A program made the position numbers and the translations under genes. This document shows, piece by piece, positions 53,843 through 62,293 of a stretch of 64,000 nt of DNA. The first letter of the stretch is position 1. Every line of letters starts with the position of its first letter. The notes under the pieces are model-generated. The model saw only the letters and a program-made list of their open reading frames with translations, was not told the origin of the DNA and did no database searches. This DNA is from Mucilaginibacter segetis. GTDB lineage: Bacteria > Bacteroidota > Bacteroidia > Sphingobacteriales > Sphingobacteriaceae. Where the stretch lies: assembly GCF_016522075.1 (NCBI RefSeq), contig NZ_JAEHFW010000001.1:682001-746000 (forward strand), written 5' to 3'.

Positions 53843-53905
53843 CAGTAATATAGACGACTATAATTAACGGATTAACCTGCAATAAAAGTAGGGTTTTTAA
53901 AATAC

Positions 53906-54403
53906 TTATTTATTAAGTATGTAAATACTTAAATTAAGCAAGCTGGCAAAGCTTACCCATGCAAAGTAAGGTAATAACAACCAGGCGGCCAATTTACTGA
54001 ACCGGCCAAACCAGGCTATATTCAAAATTATCAGTACTAAAAGTAAAATAATAATGCATAAGGCCGCAAATATTTGGTGCATACCGAAAAATACTATAGA
54101 CCATGAAAAATTCAGTAACAGTTGTACAGTGTAAATAATTTTTGTAGTTAAAAAGGTGATGGTATTCTCGCGGCGCTGCCATACAATATAAGCCGCAATT
54201 GCAATAAGTATGTATATTACTGACCATACGGGAGCAAACAGCCATGAAGGTGGATTGAACGGGGGTTTTTTTAACGCATTGTACCATCCGTGAATTTCTG
54301 GACGGGTAAAAAAAGAAGCAGTAATACCTATGCTTAGTGTAATTAATAAACTAATTACAAAAGGCAGAAACTTAAACTTATTATGGTGTATATCGGTACT
54401 CAT
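53906..54403 (-). CDS. TspO/MBR family tryptophan-rich sensory protein
   Basis: 165 residues with five membrane helices. Signature NPPSWLFAPVWSVIYILIAI and NFSWSIVFFGMHQ after helix 4 are diagnostic. It binds porphyrins or cholesterol-like ligands in relatives and may regulate porphyrin efflux or oxidative stress. Monocistronic. Confidence 0.92.
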   Translation of the reverse strand: MSTDIHHNKFKFLPFVISLLITLSIGITASFFTRPEIHGWYNALKKPPFNPPSWLFAPVWSVIYILIAIAAYIVWQRRENTITFLTTKIIYTVQLLLNFSWSIVFFGMHQIFAALCIIILLLVLIILNIAWFGRFSKLAAWLLLPYFAWVSFASLLNLSIYILNK

Positions 54404-54487
54404 AACAGGAATTAACTTTTAATTGGCAAAATGTTTATAACCCCCTTATGTAACAATAAGTAATAAATCTAAGCAGAAATTATAATA

Positions 54488-54524
54488 ATAACAAAAGCCG
54501 TAAAGTACTTCCGGCTTTTGTTAT
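54488..54524 (-). terminator. Terminator of the hppD-hmgA unit
   Basis: A 13-bp stem ATAACAAAAGCCG/CGGCTTTTGTTAT with an 11-nt loop. On the minus strand it is followed by a T/A-rich tract. 17 bp after the hppD stop. Confidence 0.8.
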
Positions 54525-54541
54525 AAATTTAAACAAATTAA

Positions 54542-55666
54542 TTACAAGTTGCCCCGTAATTCCTGTTCGCGTTCAATAGCTTCAAACAGCGCTTTAAAGT
54601 TACCGGCTCCGAATGATTTTGCACCTTTACGCTGAATGATCTCGAAGAATAGCGTTGGCCTGTCTTCAACCGGTTTAGTGAATATCTGCAACAAATAACC
54701 TTCATCATCACGATCTACCAATATGCCTAACTTTTTTAAAGGCTCAAGATCTTCATCAATATGGCCTACCCGTGCAGTAAGTTCATCGTAATAAGTTGTT
54801 GGTACCGTTAAAAATTCAATTCCCCGACTTTGCAGATCGGTTACGGTTTTTACTATATCACTGGTGGCCAGTGCCAGATGCTGTACACCTTCGCCTTCAT
54901 AAAACTCAAGGTATTCTTCAATCTGCGATTTCTTTTTACCTTCGGCGGGTTCATTTATCGGGAATTTAACGTAACCGTTGCCGTTGCTCATTACTTTACT
55001 CATTAAAGCGGAGTATTCGGTAGATATCATTTTATCATCAAAGGTGAGAATGTTGCGGAAACCCATTATTTCCTCATAAAAATTTACCCACTGGTTCATC
55101 TTGTTCCAGTCAACATTGCCTACGCAATGGTCAACGTATAATAAACCGGTAACCGCCGGATTATAGGTGGTTTCCAGTTTTTTATATCCGGGTAAAAAAG
55201 CACCATGATAGTTTTTGCGCTCAATAAAAAGATGAACCGTTTCGCCGTATAGTTTTATGCCGCTGGTTCTAACTTCTCCATGCTCATCAGTAATAGTTTG
55301 TGGTTGCTGGTAAGGTTCCGCTCCGCGGGCGGTAGTTTGTTCAAATGCGTCGTAAGCATCATCTACCCATAGGGCCAGTACTTTTACGCCATCGCCATGT
55401 TTTTTAATATGTTCGGCAATAGGATGGTCCGAGTGCAGTGGAGTAGTTAATACCAACCGTATTTTACCCTGCTGTAATACGTACGATGCCCTGTCGCGCA
55501 CGCCGGTTTCCGGGCCGGCATAAGCCAGATCCTGAAAGCCAAAGGCTGTTTTATAATAATGGGCTGCCTGCTTGGCATTACCTACATAAAATTCAACATA
55601 ATCTGTACCGTTAAGCGGTAAAAAATCTGTTTTAGTGTCTTTCTTATCTATTGTTAATGTTTCCAT
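54542..55666 (-). CDS. hppD: 4-hydroxyphenylpyruvate dioxygenase
   Basis: 374 residues of the vicinal-oxygen-chelate fold. Iron ligands are visible: His in YVDHCVGNVDWNKM, His in GEGVQHLALATSDI and Glu in LFFEIIQRKG. It converts 4-hydroxyphenylpyruvate to homogentisate. It follows hmgA by 22 bp and is certainly in one operon with it. Confidence 0.96.
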   Translation of the reverse strand: METLTIDKKDTKTDFLPLNGTDYVEFYVGNAKQAAHYYKTAFGFQDLAYAGPETGVRDRASYVLQQGKIRLVLTTPLHSDHPIAEHIKKHGDGVKVLALWVDDAYDAFEQTTARGAEPYQQPQTITDEHGEVRTSGIKLYGETVHLFIERKNYHGAFLPGYKKLETTYNPAVTGLLYVDHCVGNVDWNKMNQWVNFYEEIMGFRNILTFDDKMISTEYSALMSKVMSNGNGYVKFPINEPAEGKKKSQIEEYLEFYEGEGVQHLALATSDIVKTVTDLQSRGIEFLTVPTTYYDELTARVGHIDEDLEPLKKLGILVDRDDEGYLLQIFTKPVEDRPTLFFEIIQRKGAKSFGAGNFKALFEAIEREQELRGNL

Positions 55667-55688
55667 TTTTTTCTTGTTTAAAGGTTAA

Positions 55689-56846
55689 TTAAATAACCCA
55701 GCTTTTATGATAATTTTCGTCTTCAATATTTATAGCATCTTCGGTAAGCATCAGCGGCCTGAATGGGTCTATCATTACCGCCAGTTCATCGGTTGATTCC
55801 TTGCCGATAGATTTCTCTACCGAACCCGGATGCGGCCCGTGTGGAATACCGCCCGGGTGCAGCGTTATTTGTCCCTTTACCACGCTTTTGCGGCTCATAA
55901 AATCACCATCAACATAATAGAGTACCTCATCGCTGTCTACATTACTGTGATTGTACGGTGCTGGAATAGATAGTGGATGATAATCATACTTACGCGGTAC
56001 AAACGAGCAGATCACAAAGTTATGCCCCTCAAATGTTTGATGTACCGGTGGCGGTTGGTGCAAACGGCCCGTTATGGGTTCAAAATCATGTATAGAGAAA
56101 GCCCAGGGATAATGAAATCCGTCCCAGCCAATAAAATCAAAAGGATGGGTGCCGTAGATATAAGGATAAATCAAGCCTTGTTTTTTGATGAGTACTTTAA
56201 AGTCGCCTTTTTCATCATGTGTTACAAGATTTGCAGGCCTTTTGATATCACGTTCGCAATAAGGCGAGTGCTCCATTAACTGCCCGTATTGGTTACGATA
56301 GCGTTTAGGCGTGCGGATAGGGCTAAAGCTTTCCACTATAAACAGGCGATTTGCTGTTGTGTCAAAGTCCATTTGGTAAATAGTGCCTCGTGGTATAACC
56401 AGGTAATCGCCATAGGTGAATTTTATTTGTCCGAAACCTGTTTTTAATGTGCCGGAACCTTCGTGAACAAATATTACTTCGTCTGCCTGGCTGTTTTTAT
56501 AAAAGTAATCCGTCATGGAGTTGCGGGGCGCTGCCAGTGATATATGCAGATCGCTGTTTACCAGTACTGGTTTACGGCTCTCCAAGTAATCATCAGCAGG
56601 TTTTATGTTAAAGCCAATTAGGCTGGTATGCTTCAGGTGCTTTTCGCGGGCAATCTTTGGCTCAACAGAGTAAGGCTCTCCCAACTCTTTAACTATAGTA
56701 GGCGGATAGGCATGGTAAACCAATGAGTATAAACTGGAAAAACCTTCAGTTGATACCAGTTCTTCGGCATATAAGGTGCCATCCGGTTTACGAAATTGCG
56801 TATGCCGCTTAGGCGGAATGTTCCCTAATGTATGATAAATAGGCAT
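55689..56846 (-). CDS. hmgA: Homogentisate 1,2-dioxygenase
   Basis: 385 residues, shorter than the 430-445 of most bacteria. Cupin fold with iron site: Glu in DSDEVLYYVDGDF and His in GIPHGPHPG. Upstream motif GWDGFHYPWAFSIHDFEP and GHNFVICSFVPRKYDYHP are family hallmarks. It opens homogentisate to maleylacetoacetate. First gene of the minus-strand unit. A downstream maiA (isomerase) is not in the window. Confidence 0.95.
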   Translation of the reverse strand: MPIYHTLGNIPPKRHTQFRKPDGTLYAEELVSTEGFSSLYSLVYHAYPPTIVKELGEPYSVEPKIAREKHLKHTSLIGFNIKPADDYLESRKPVLVNSDLHISLAAPRNSMTDYFYKNSQADEVIFVHEGSGTLKTGFGQIKFTYGDYLVIPRGTIYQMDFDTTANRLFIVESFSPIRTPKRYRNQYGQLMEHSPYCERDIKRPANLVTHDEKGDFKVLIKKQGLIYPYIYGTHPFDFIGWDGFHYPWAFSIHDFEPITGRLHQPPPVHQTFEGHNFVICSFVPRKYDYHPLSIPAPYNHSNVDSDEVLYYVDGDFMSRKSVVKGQITLHPGGIPHGPHPGSVEKSIGKESTDELAVMIDPFRPLMLTEDAINIEDENYHKSWVI

Positions 56847-57005
56847 GGTAAAATTGGTTTAAATACTGGAATGCTTTAAAGTTATGTATCAAAAACTGAT
56901 AAACTTAAAGTAATTGATTATTAAACGATTGAAACAGCGGAATAGTTTTTAACGGAAAAGTAAGATAATAATATCCGGACTTGCAGCCGTTAAAAGTATG
57001 GCAGA

Positions 57006-57113
57006 TTAATATTGCGCTAAAACAATTTTAGCAAGCACAGCATCCCTGAAAGAAGAAGCATTACTCATAGAAGTAAGGCCGAGGGAAAAATAAAACTGTT
57101 TTTGTATGCTCAT
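57006..57113 (-). CDS. Possible 35-aa peptide upstream of hmgA
   Basis: ATG 57113, TAA 57006. The peptide has SIQKQFYFSLGLTSMSNASS then a hydrophobic helix AVLAKIVLAQ. It follows a promoter-like sequence and lies 160 bp upstream of hmgA on the same strand. No homology known to me. It could be a leader peptide or chance. Confidence 0.25.
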   Translation of the reverse strand: MSIQKQFYFSLGLTSMSNASSFRDAVLAKIVLAQY

Positions 57114-57191
57114 AATTTGTAAACGAATATACGACAAATCAATTTAATATGCAAGCATAATATATTGACCGAGGGTTTGTATAAAATTGTT

Positions 57192-57199
57192 TAGTTTTG
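57192..57199 (+). promoter_or_regulatory. Putative -7 box (TAGTTTTG) for fah
   Basis: It matches TAnnTTTG, 27 bp before the ATG at 57227, with a TTG 24 bp further upstream (57165), slightly wide. Confidence 0.4.
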
Positions 57200-57226
57200 A
57201 GTCCCTTTTAAACCAAAAACAGCTTT

Positions 57227-58222
57227 ATGAAACTAGTATCCTATAAAACCGAAGACCGGGAGCACTTAGGCATTTATGTAAACGGACACATTTATAACTT
57301 AAACTCGTGCGATAAACTTATTCCGGATAATATGAATGAGTTTTTATGGGGTGGCGATGAGTTAATGGAGCATGCCCGTAAAATAAATGACGGTATAAGT
57401 TCTGGTAAACTGACGGCTAAAGAGGAGTTGTTTTTTGAACTGATAGCACCTGTGCCGCATCCTTCATCATGCCGGGATGGATATGCTTTTCGCCAGCATG
57501 TTGCCGCTGCCCGCCGTAACCGTAAGGTGGATATGATACCCGAGTACGATCAGTATCCTATATTTTATTTTACTAACCATAATGCTATACAAGGTCCCGG
57601 TGAAATTGAATGTATGCCCGATCATTTCCAGAAGCTTGATTTTGAACTGGAGGTAGCTGTTGTACTTAACAAAAAAGGGCGTAATATTAAGGCTGCCGAT
57701 GCGGATGCTTATATAGCCGGCTATATGATAATGAATGATATGAGTGCCCGCGGCTTGCAAATGGAAGAAATGAAACTTAACCTTGGCCCGGCTAAGGGTA
57801 AAGATTTTTCTACCGTTATTGGCCCATGGCTGGTAACACCCGATGAGTTGGAAAAATATAAAACTACAGCCAAGGAAGGTCATACAGGGAATGCTTACAA
57901 CCTTGAAATGAAGTGTGTGGTAAATGGCAAACAGGTAAGTAAAGGCAATATGGCCGATATGGACTGGACATTTGCCGAAATAATTGAACGTTGTGCTTAT
58001 GGTTGTGATGTTTTGCCGGGCGATGTAATAGGCTCCGGTACGGTAGGTACGGGCTGTTTTTTAGAACTGAATGGCACGGGACTGCTTAATGATCCAAATT
58101 ATCAACCCCAATGGCTGCAGCCTAATGACCTCGTGGAGATGGAAATAACCGGGCTTGGAATGTTGGGTAACATCATAAAAAAATCAGAGAGCGATTTTTC
58201 AATTTTAGCATTGAAAAAATAA
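57227..58222 (+). CDS. Fumarylacetoacetate hydrolase family protein
   Basis: 331 residues. FAH-fold motifs: LDFELEVAVVLNKKGRNI (metal Glu residues), YMIMNDMSARGLQMEEM (metal Asp), FSTVIGPWLVTPDEL and GSGTVGTGCFLEL. It cleaves fumarylacetoacetate to fumarate and acetoacetate, completing tyrosine breakdown. It is shorter than eukaryotic FAH and of the bacterial type. The next gene overlaps its stop by 1 nt (TAATG), so the two are coupled. Confidence 0.9.
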   Translation: MKLVSYKTEDREHLGIYVNGHIYNLNSCDKLIPDNMNEFLWGGDELMEHARKINDGISSGKLTAKEELFFELIAPVPHPSSCRDGYAFRQHVAAARRNRKVDMIPEYDQYPIFYFTNHNAIQGPGEIECMPDHFQKLDFELEVAVVLNKKGRNIKAADADAYIAGYMIMNDMSARGLQMEEMKLNLGPAKGKDFSTVIGPWLVTPDELEKYKTTAKEGHTGNAYNLEMKCVVNGKQVSKGNMADMDWTFAEIIERCAYGCDVLPGDVIGSGTVGTGCFLELNGTGLLNDPNYQPQWLQPNDLVEMEITGLGMLGNIIKKSESDFSILALKK

Positions 58223-59112
58223 TGCTATCAATAAATATAGAGAATATCTCCACCCAGGACCTGCAAAATTATTTGCACTATGCCATAGCGCCCCGCCCTA
58301 TTTGCCTGGCATCAACTATTGATGGCAATGGTAGTGTTAACCTTAGCCCGTTTAGCTTTTTTAACTTATTTAGCACTAACCCCCCGATATGTGTGTTTTC
58401 GCCTGCACGCAGGGTGAGGGATAATACCACCAAGCATACGCTTGAAAACCTGCATCAGGTACCGGAATGTGTTATCAATATAGTGAATTATGATATGGTG
58501 CAGCAAGTATCCTTATCCAGTGTGGAGTATCCTGCGGGAATTAATGAGTTTATTAAATCAGGCTTAACGGAACTGCCCTCAGAAATTGTGCGCCCGCCGC
58601 GTGTGTCGGAATCACCCGTGCAATTAGAGTGTGTAGTGAATGATATTATTAATTTAGGAGAAACTCACGGTGCCGGTAACCTCGTAATAGCCGAAATTAA
58701 GGTGATTCACATTAACGAAACGGTTATGGGAGCCGACGGTAAAATAGATCAGGAAAAAATGGACCTGGTGGCGCGTTTGGGCGGCGACTGGTATTGCCGC
58801 GTTACTGCAGATAATTTATTTAAAGTAGCTAAACCTAACCGCAATATTGGTATTGGGGTTGATGCCATCCCCTACAGCATCCGTAATTCAAAAATACTTA
58901 GCGGGAATGATTTGGGTAAGTTAGGTAACGTTACGGCTTTGCCTGGTCAGGCGGATATAGATGCATACGTCCAAAATGATGACATAAAGGAACTGTTCGA
59001 TGCTACGATAGGCGATAGCCAAACTCGCGAACTGCAACTGCATTTAAAAGCTAAGGAGTTACTTAACCATAATATGGTTGACGATGCCTGGAAAGTACTG
59101 TTAGCCGAATAA
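58222..59112 (+). CDS. Flavin reductase-like protein coupled to fah
   Basis: 296 residues with a flavin-reductase split-barrel domain at about 15-190 (PRPICLASTIDGNGSVNLSP, FSFFNLFSTNPPICVFSPAR, HGAGNLVIAEIKVIHI) and an unusual C-terminal extension of about 95 residues (ending LLNHNMVDDAWKVLLAE). The start overlaps the fah stop. Within the tyrosine pathway its role is unclear. It may serve as an FMN-dependent component or an isomerase substitute, but neither is shown. Confidence 0.85.
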   Translation: MLSINIENISTQDLQNYLHYAIAPRPICLASTIDGNGSVNLSPFSFFNLFSTNPPICVFSPARRVRDNTTKHTLENLHQVPECVINIVNYDMVQQVSLSSVEYPAGINEFIKSGLTELPSEIVRPPRVSESPVQLECVVNDIINLGETHGAGNLVIAEIKVIHINETVMGADGKIDQEKMDLVARLGGDWYCRVTADNLFKVAKPNRNIGIGVDAIPYSIRNSKILSGNDLGKLGNVTALPGQADIDAYVQNDDIKELFDATIGDSQTRELQLHLKAKELLNHNMVDDAWKVLLAE

Positions 59113-59119
59113 ACTACTT

Positions 59120-59866
59120 TTATATCCCCAACACCTGTTTTAACTTGGCGTAACCTGTTTTACTTACCGGTATTTTAGCGCCCGATTTAAGGATAGCGAT
59201 ATGGCTGTCTTTTTCGTACGGATCCAACCGGGTTATTTGAGGTATGGCGATAATGTACGAACGGTGCACACGTATAAACTGGCGCGGATCCAGCGTCTTT
59301 TCAAAAAAGTTCATGGTCTTGTTTTTGAGAAAGGCACCTTCTGCGGTAATTACGCTTACATAATCATCATCAGCCTGTAAATACTCCACATCCTGAACGG
59401 CAATAATTTTAACTTTTGTGCCTGTTTTAACTACAATACGTTCGTTTTGCGCCGGTGATTGTGCTGCTGTTTCCAACAAAGTTTCGGTTTGTTTAGGAGC
59501 TGGCGTGGCAGCAGTTGCTTGTGCCAGATACTTTTCTATCGCCTTGTCAAAACGCTCTTTGCTAAAGGGTTTTAATAAATAATCAATAGCGTGGGCCTCA
59601 AAAGCTTTAATGGCATATTCATCAAAAGCGGTAGCAAAAATGACAGCTGGCGGATCCTCTACCAGTTCCAGCATTTCAAAACCGTTTATTTTTGGCATCT
59701 GAACATCCAAAAATATCAGGTCGGGTTGGTGTTGCTGAATAGCTTTAAGCCCCTCAAAGCCATCGCCGCATTCCTGTAAAACTTCTATTTGTTTAAAAGC
59801 CTGCAAGTATTCCAGTACAACCATACGGGCCAAAGGTTCATCATCAATAATTAACGCACGTATCAT
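59120..59866 (-). CDS. LytTR-family response regulator
   Basis: 248 residues: receiver (about 1-120) with IIDDEPLAR, phospho-Asp in LIFLDVQMPKINGFEM and Lys in LLKPFSKERFD. A Pro/Ala/Gln linker (TAATPAPKQTETL) precedes the LytTR DNA-binding domain (about 150-248, VEYLQADDDYVSVIT, FIRVHRSYII). The 4-nt ATGA overlap with the kinase gene shows coupling. It probably regulates the envelope genes upstream of it or its own operon. Confidence 0.93.
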   Translation of the reverse strand: MIRALIIDDEPLARMVVLEYLQAFKQIEVLQECGDGFEGLKAIQQHQPDLIFLDVQMPKINGFEMLELVEDPPAVIFATAFDEYAIKAFEAHAIDYLLKPFSKERFDKAIEKYLAQATAATPAPKQTETLLETAAQSPAQNERIVVKTGTKVKIIAVQDVEYLQADDDYVSVITAEGAFLKNKTMNFFEKTLDPRQFIRVHRSYIIAIPQITRLDPYEKDSHIAILKSGAKIPVSKTGYAKLKQVLGI

Positions 59867-60897
59867 AACTGAGGTATTTTTATTATGGTTGTAAATATAT
59901 TATCATTTGCATGAGTTTCCATCAAATCGTTACGGGCAAATATCAAATAAAGTCTGCGTTGCACCCCGCTTAAGCCAAACCCCGTGCCCTTGCGTGGCCT
60001 GGATGTTTTGGGATCATAAGGATTTTGGATCATAATAATGAGGTACTGGTCCTCAATTTCACCGCGTATGCTCACAGTTACCGCTTCAGTAGTATCATAC
60101 AAGCCAAATTTAATGGCATTCTCTACCAAAGGTTGTAAAAGCATACTGGGCAGCAAGGCTTCGCCGCAATTGCCATCGCAACTTATTTCGGTTTGCAAGC
60201 GGTGTCCAAAACGTACCTTTTCAATTTCCAGATACAAGTTAAGGTGTTGTAACTCATCACTTAATGAAACAAGTAACTGATCATCCTTTTTTAAGGTACC
60301 GCGTAAAAAGTCGGATAACTGGTGTATCATTTTTCTTGCCTGGTCGGGTTTAAAACCGATAAGCGCGTTGATTGAATTAAGGCTGTTAAATAAAAAATGG
60401 GGTTGCAACTGCTGCCTTAGGTTATATAGTTCAGCATCGCGGGCCAGTTTTTCTGCTTCGGTTTTACGTTGTTCGGTTTTTTTATGATCGAGTTGTGAAT
60501 AAAAAAGTGCACTTATCATGGCCATCCAGCCGATAGCCAGAAAGTCGGTAAAAAGGCGTATGGTTAATGATTGCTGTAAAAAGTTAAGGTAAACCTGCCC
60601 GAAATCAAACAAAGGCAATAACCACCTTGCAGCAGCGGTGCAACCACCTGCCAGCGCTGCGCACCATATTATTAAGTAAATATAGCTGCCCTTATCGGGC
60701 TGATAATAACGTAAGTTGTTATTAATAAGCCAGCATGCAACAGATAATAAAAGCGCGCTTAAAATGCTATCAGTTAGTGCGGTAACCCAAACAAAGCCAA
60801 AGCTGTTAATGATATAGGCCTGTAATGCAGCCCATACCACCCCGCAAATTGCAAAGGCTCCGAATAATTTTGATGGCGATAATTGTGATGAGGCCAA
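59863..60897 (-). CDS. LytS-type membrane sensor kinase
   Basis: 344 residues with a TTG start (60897); no upstream ATG exists in frame. Four hydrophobic helices at about 10-140. His_kinase domain H-box LQPHFLFNSLNSINALIGF at about 175-190. HATPase N-box LVENAIKFGL and GFGLSGVQRRL. The phosphotransfer partner is the LytTR regulator immediately downstream (4-nt overlap). DUF4288 and LiaF-like genes precede it on the same strand with gaps of 20-22 bp. Confidence 0.93.
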   Translation of the reverse strand: MASSQLSPSKLFGAFAICGVVWAALQAYIINSFGFVWVTALTDSILSALLLSVACWLINNNLRYYQPDKGSYIYLIIWCAALAGGCTAAARWLLPLFDFGQVYLNFLQQSLTIRLFTDFLAIGWMAMISALFYSQLDHKKTEQRKTEAEKLARDAELYNLRQQLQPHFLFNSLNSINALIGFKPDQARKMIHQLSDFLRGTLKKDDQLLVSLSDELQHLNLYLEIEKVRFGHRLQTEISCDGNCGEALLPSMLLQPLVENAIKFGLYDTTEAVTVSIRGEIEDQYLIIMIQNPYDPKTSRPRKGTGFGLSGVQRRLYLIFARNDLMETHANDNIFTTIIKIPQL

Positions 60898-60917
60898 AAT
60901 TGTTGGTTTTTATGGGT

Positions 60918-61253
60918 TTAGTTTTTAACGCCTAACAGCGCCGATTTATGATGCGCCCAGGCTATATACAAATCCGGGTCAGTTGCTTCATGGATATTGT
61001 AATAAAGTTCGGTGCCATCTTCGGGGGTGTTTATCGGGTTTAATTCGGCAACATCAATAAACTGCCACTTAACGGTTTGCTTTTGTACGTTAAAAAAGCT
61101 GTCCTGGTTGGCATGACCAATGTTGCTTGCTTTTTCAAACGCCTGTATTTCTGTTTCAGCCTTTATCAGTCGCAATTGTTCGTCAAACTGTGGGTTGTGG
61201 TCGCCATTGCCACTGATAACTCTGAAAACTAATTTTGCTACGTACCAATTCAT
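60918..61253 (-). CDS. DUF4288 family protein
   Basis: 111 residues matching DUF4288: NWYVAKLVFRVISGNGDHNP, then FDEQLRLIKAETEIQAFEKA and KWQFIDVAELNPI. A small alpha/beta protein of unknown role. It is the second gene of the four-gene operon with LiaF-like, LytS and LytTR proteins (20-22 bp spacing). Confidence 0.85.
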   Translation of the reverse strand: MNWYVAKLVFRVISGNGDHNPQFDEQLRLIKAETEIQAFEKASNIGHANQDSFFNVQKQTVKWQFIDVAELNPINTPEDGTELYYNIHEATDPDLYIAWAHHKSALLGVKN

Positions 61254-61275
61254 AACTTAAATAACTTCGGTTTAA

Positions 61276-62079
61276 TTAATAGCTGCGTATTTCTATTCCT
61301 GCAAATATGGATACACCCTTTATCATCAGTATTTTGTCGCTTTTTATTACCTGCGGATTTTTGATCCGTTTATCATCTACACCGGCAAACACAGCAGCCA
61401 GATCAGACACTACATGCCAGTTGGCAGGAACTATTATTTTGGTACCACCAAACACCTGTGTAATATCTATTACCACGCGGCCATTAATATCAGCCTGGGT
61501 AAAATCCAGTTCTGTACCACCAAAAATATTGGTAATATCCCCACCTCTGAAATTTTTAGAGAATATGCTTTTATTTACTCCCCCAAAAATTGCGGTTGCA
61601 TCCAGATGGTCATCAGGTGAGTAAGGTGGCACCCCAGGATTAGGGTTAATTGGAGGTACATCATCATTTGGCTTTACGGTGTAATCCACTTCTGCAAAAG
61701 TAGCATTAGGTTTAGCTTGGTCGGTGTCGCCTAAATATTTATCGCCGTAATTACGCCTTAAGATGATCCATAAACCAAAGGCAATAATAAGTATAGGCCA
61801 CATAATGCCACTGATATCAAAACCGGGGATCTCCCTGTCGAGCAGAAACCCTACTCCTAAAATTATAAGAATGAACCAGATGGGTTTGCGGAAATTATGT
61901 TTAGCGCCTACATACAGGCCCCATACTATAAGCCACATTGGCCAGCTAAACAGCCATGATGGAAAAAAGAAAAAATTGAACTGCTGTATAAGTAGTATAC
62001 CACCTACTATAAGCAGTATTACCCCGGCCATTATTTTGCCTTTAGGTAATTTGCTTTGATGATCTATATTGTTGGACAT
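61276..62079 (-). CDS. LiaF-like membrane protein (cell-wall-antibiotic response)
   Basis: 267 residues. About four hydrophobic helices lie in the first 110 residues (MAGVILLIVGGILLIQQF, PIWFILIILGVGFLLDRE, MWPILIIAFGLWIILRR). The C-terminal LiaF/DUF2154-like beta-helical domain (about 165-267) has TAIFGGVNKSIFS, TNIFGGTELDFTQADINGR and VFGGTKIIVPANWHV. In Firmicutes LiaF holds the LiaS kinase inactive. Here the linked LytS kinase is the natural candidate partner. First gene of the operon. Confidence 0.88.
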   Translation of the reverse strand: MSNNIDHQSKLPKGKIMAGVILLIVGGILLIQQFNFFFFPSWLFSWPMWLIVWGLYVGAKHNFRKPIWFILIILGVGFLLDREIPGFDISGIMWPILIIAFGLWIILRRNYGDKYLGDTDQAKPNATFAEVDYTVKPNDDVPPINPNPGVPPYSPDDHLDATAIFGGVNKSIFSKNFRGGDITNIFGGTELDFTQADINGRVVIDITQVFGGTKIIVPANWHVVSDLAAVFAGVDDKRIKNPQVIKSDKILMIKGVSIFAGIEIRSY

Positions 62080-62105
62080 GATTTGTTTTAATTTTATTGT
62101 TACCC

Positions 62106-62136
62106 CAAAACTAAGGTAACACCGCGTATATACAAA
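62106..62136 (-). promoter_or_regulatory. Promoter of the LiaF-like/LytS/LytTR operon
   Basis: On the minus strand TTTG (-33, 62133-62136) is followed 19 bp later by TAGTTTTG (-7, 62106-62113), an excellent match to the Bacteroidota consensus in both sequence and spacing. The leader before the ATG at 62079 is about 22-26 nt. Confidence 0.75.
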
Positions 62137-62293
62137 TGTATAATTGGCAATATAAATAAAGTAGTCGGTAAGGGTGGGAATATTGTCGGTGAAATATCAG
62201 GGAAGTTTAAACCCCTTATATTTCCGGATTTTCCGCAGAGGGATTAATCACCTAATTGATGAAGGTCAATAAGACGAAATCTCTAAATACAAA

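Larger units (their letters stand above)
56847..57226. other. 380-bp divergent region between hmgA and fah
   Basis: It holds a possible 35-codon minus-strand frame (57006-57113, separate entry) and a fah -7 box (57192). On the minus strand, TATATTCG (57128-57135 region) has a TTG about 20 bp further upstream, near-consensus for a promoter reading towards hmgA. No operator repeat is obvious. Confidence 0.4.
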
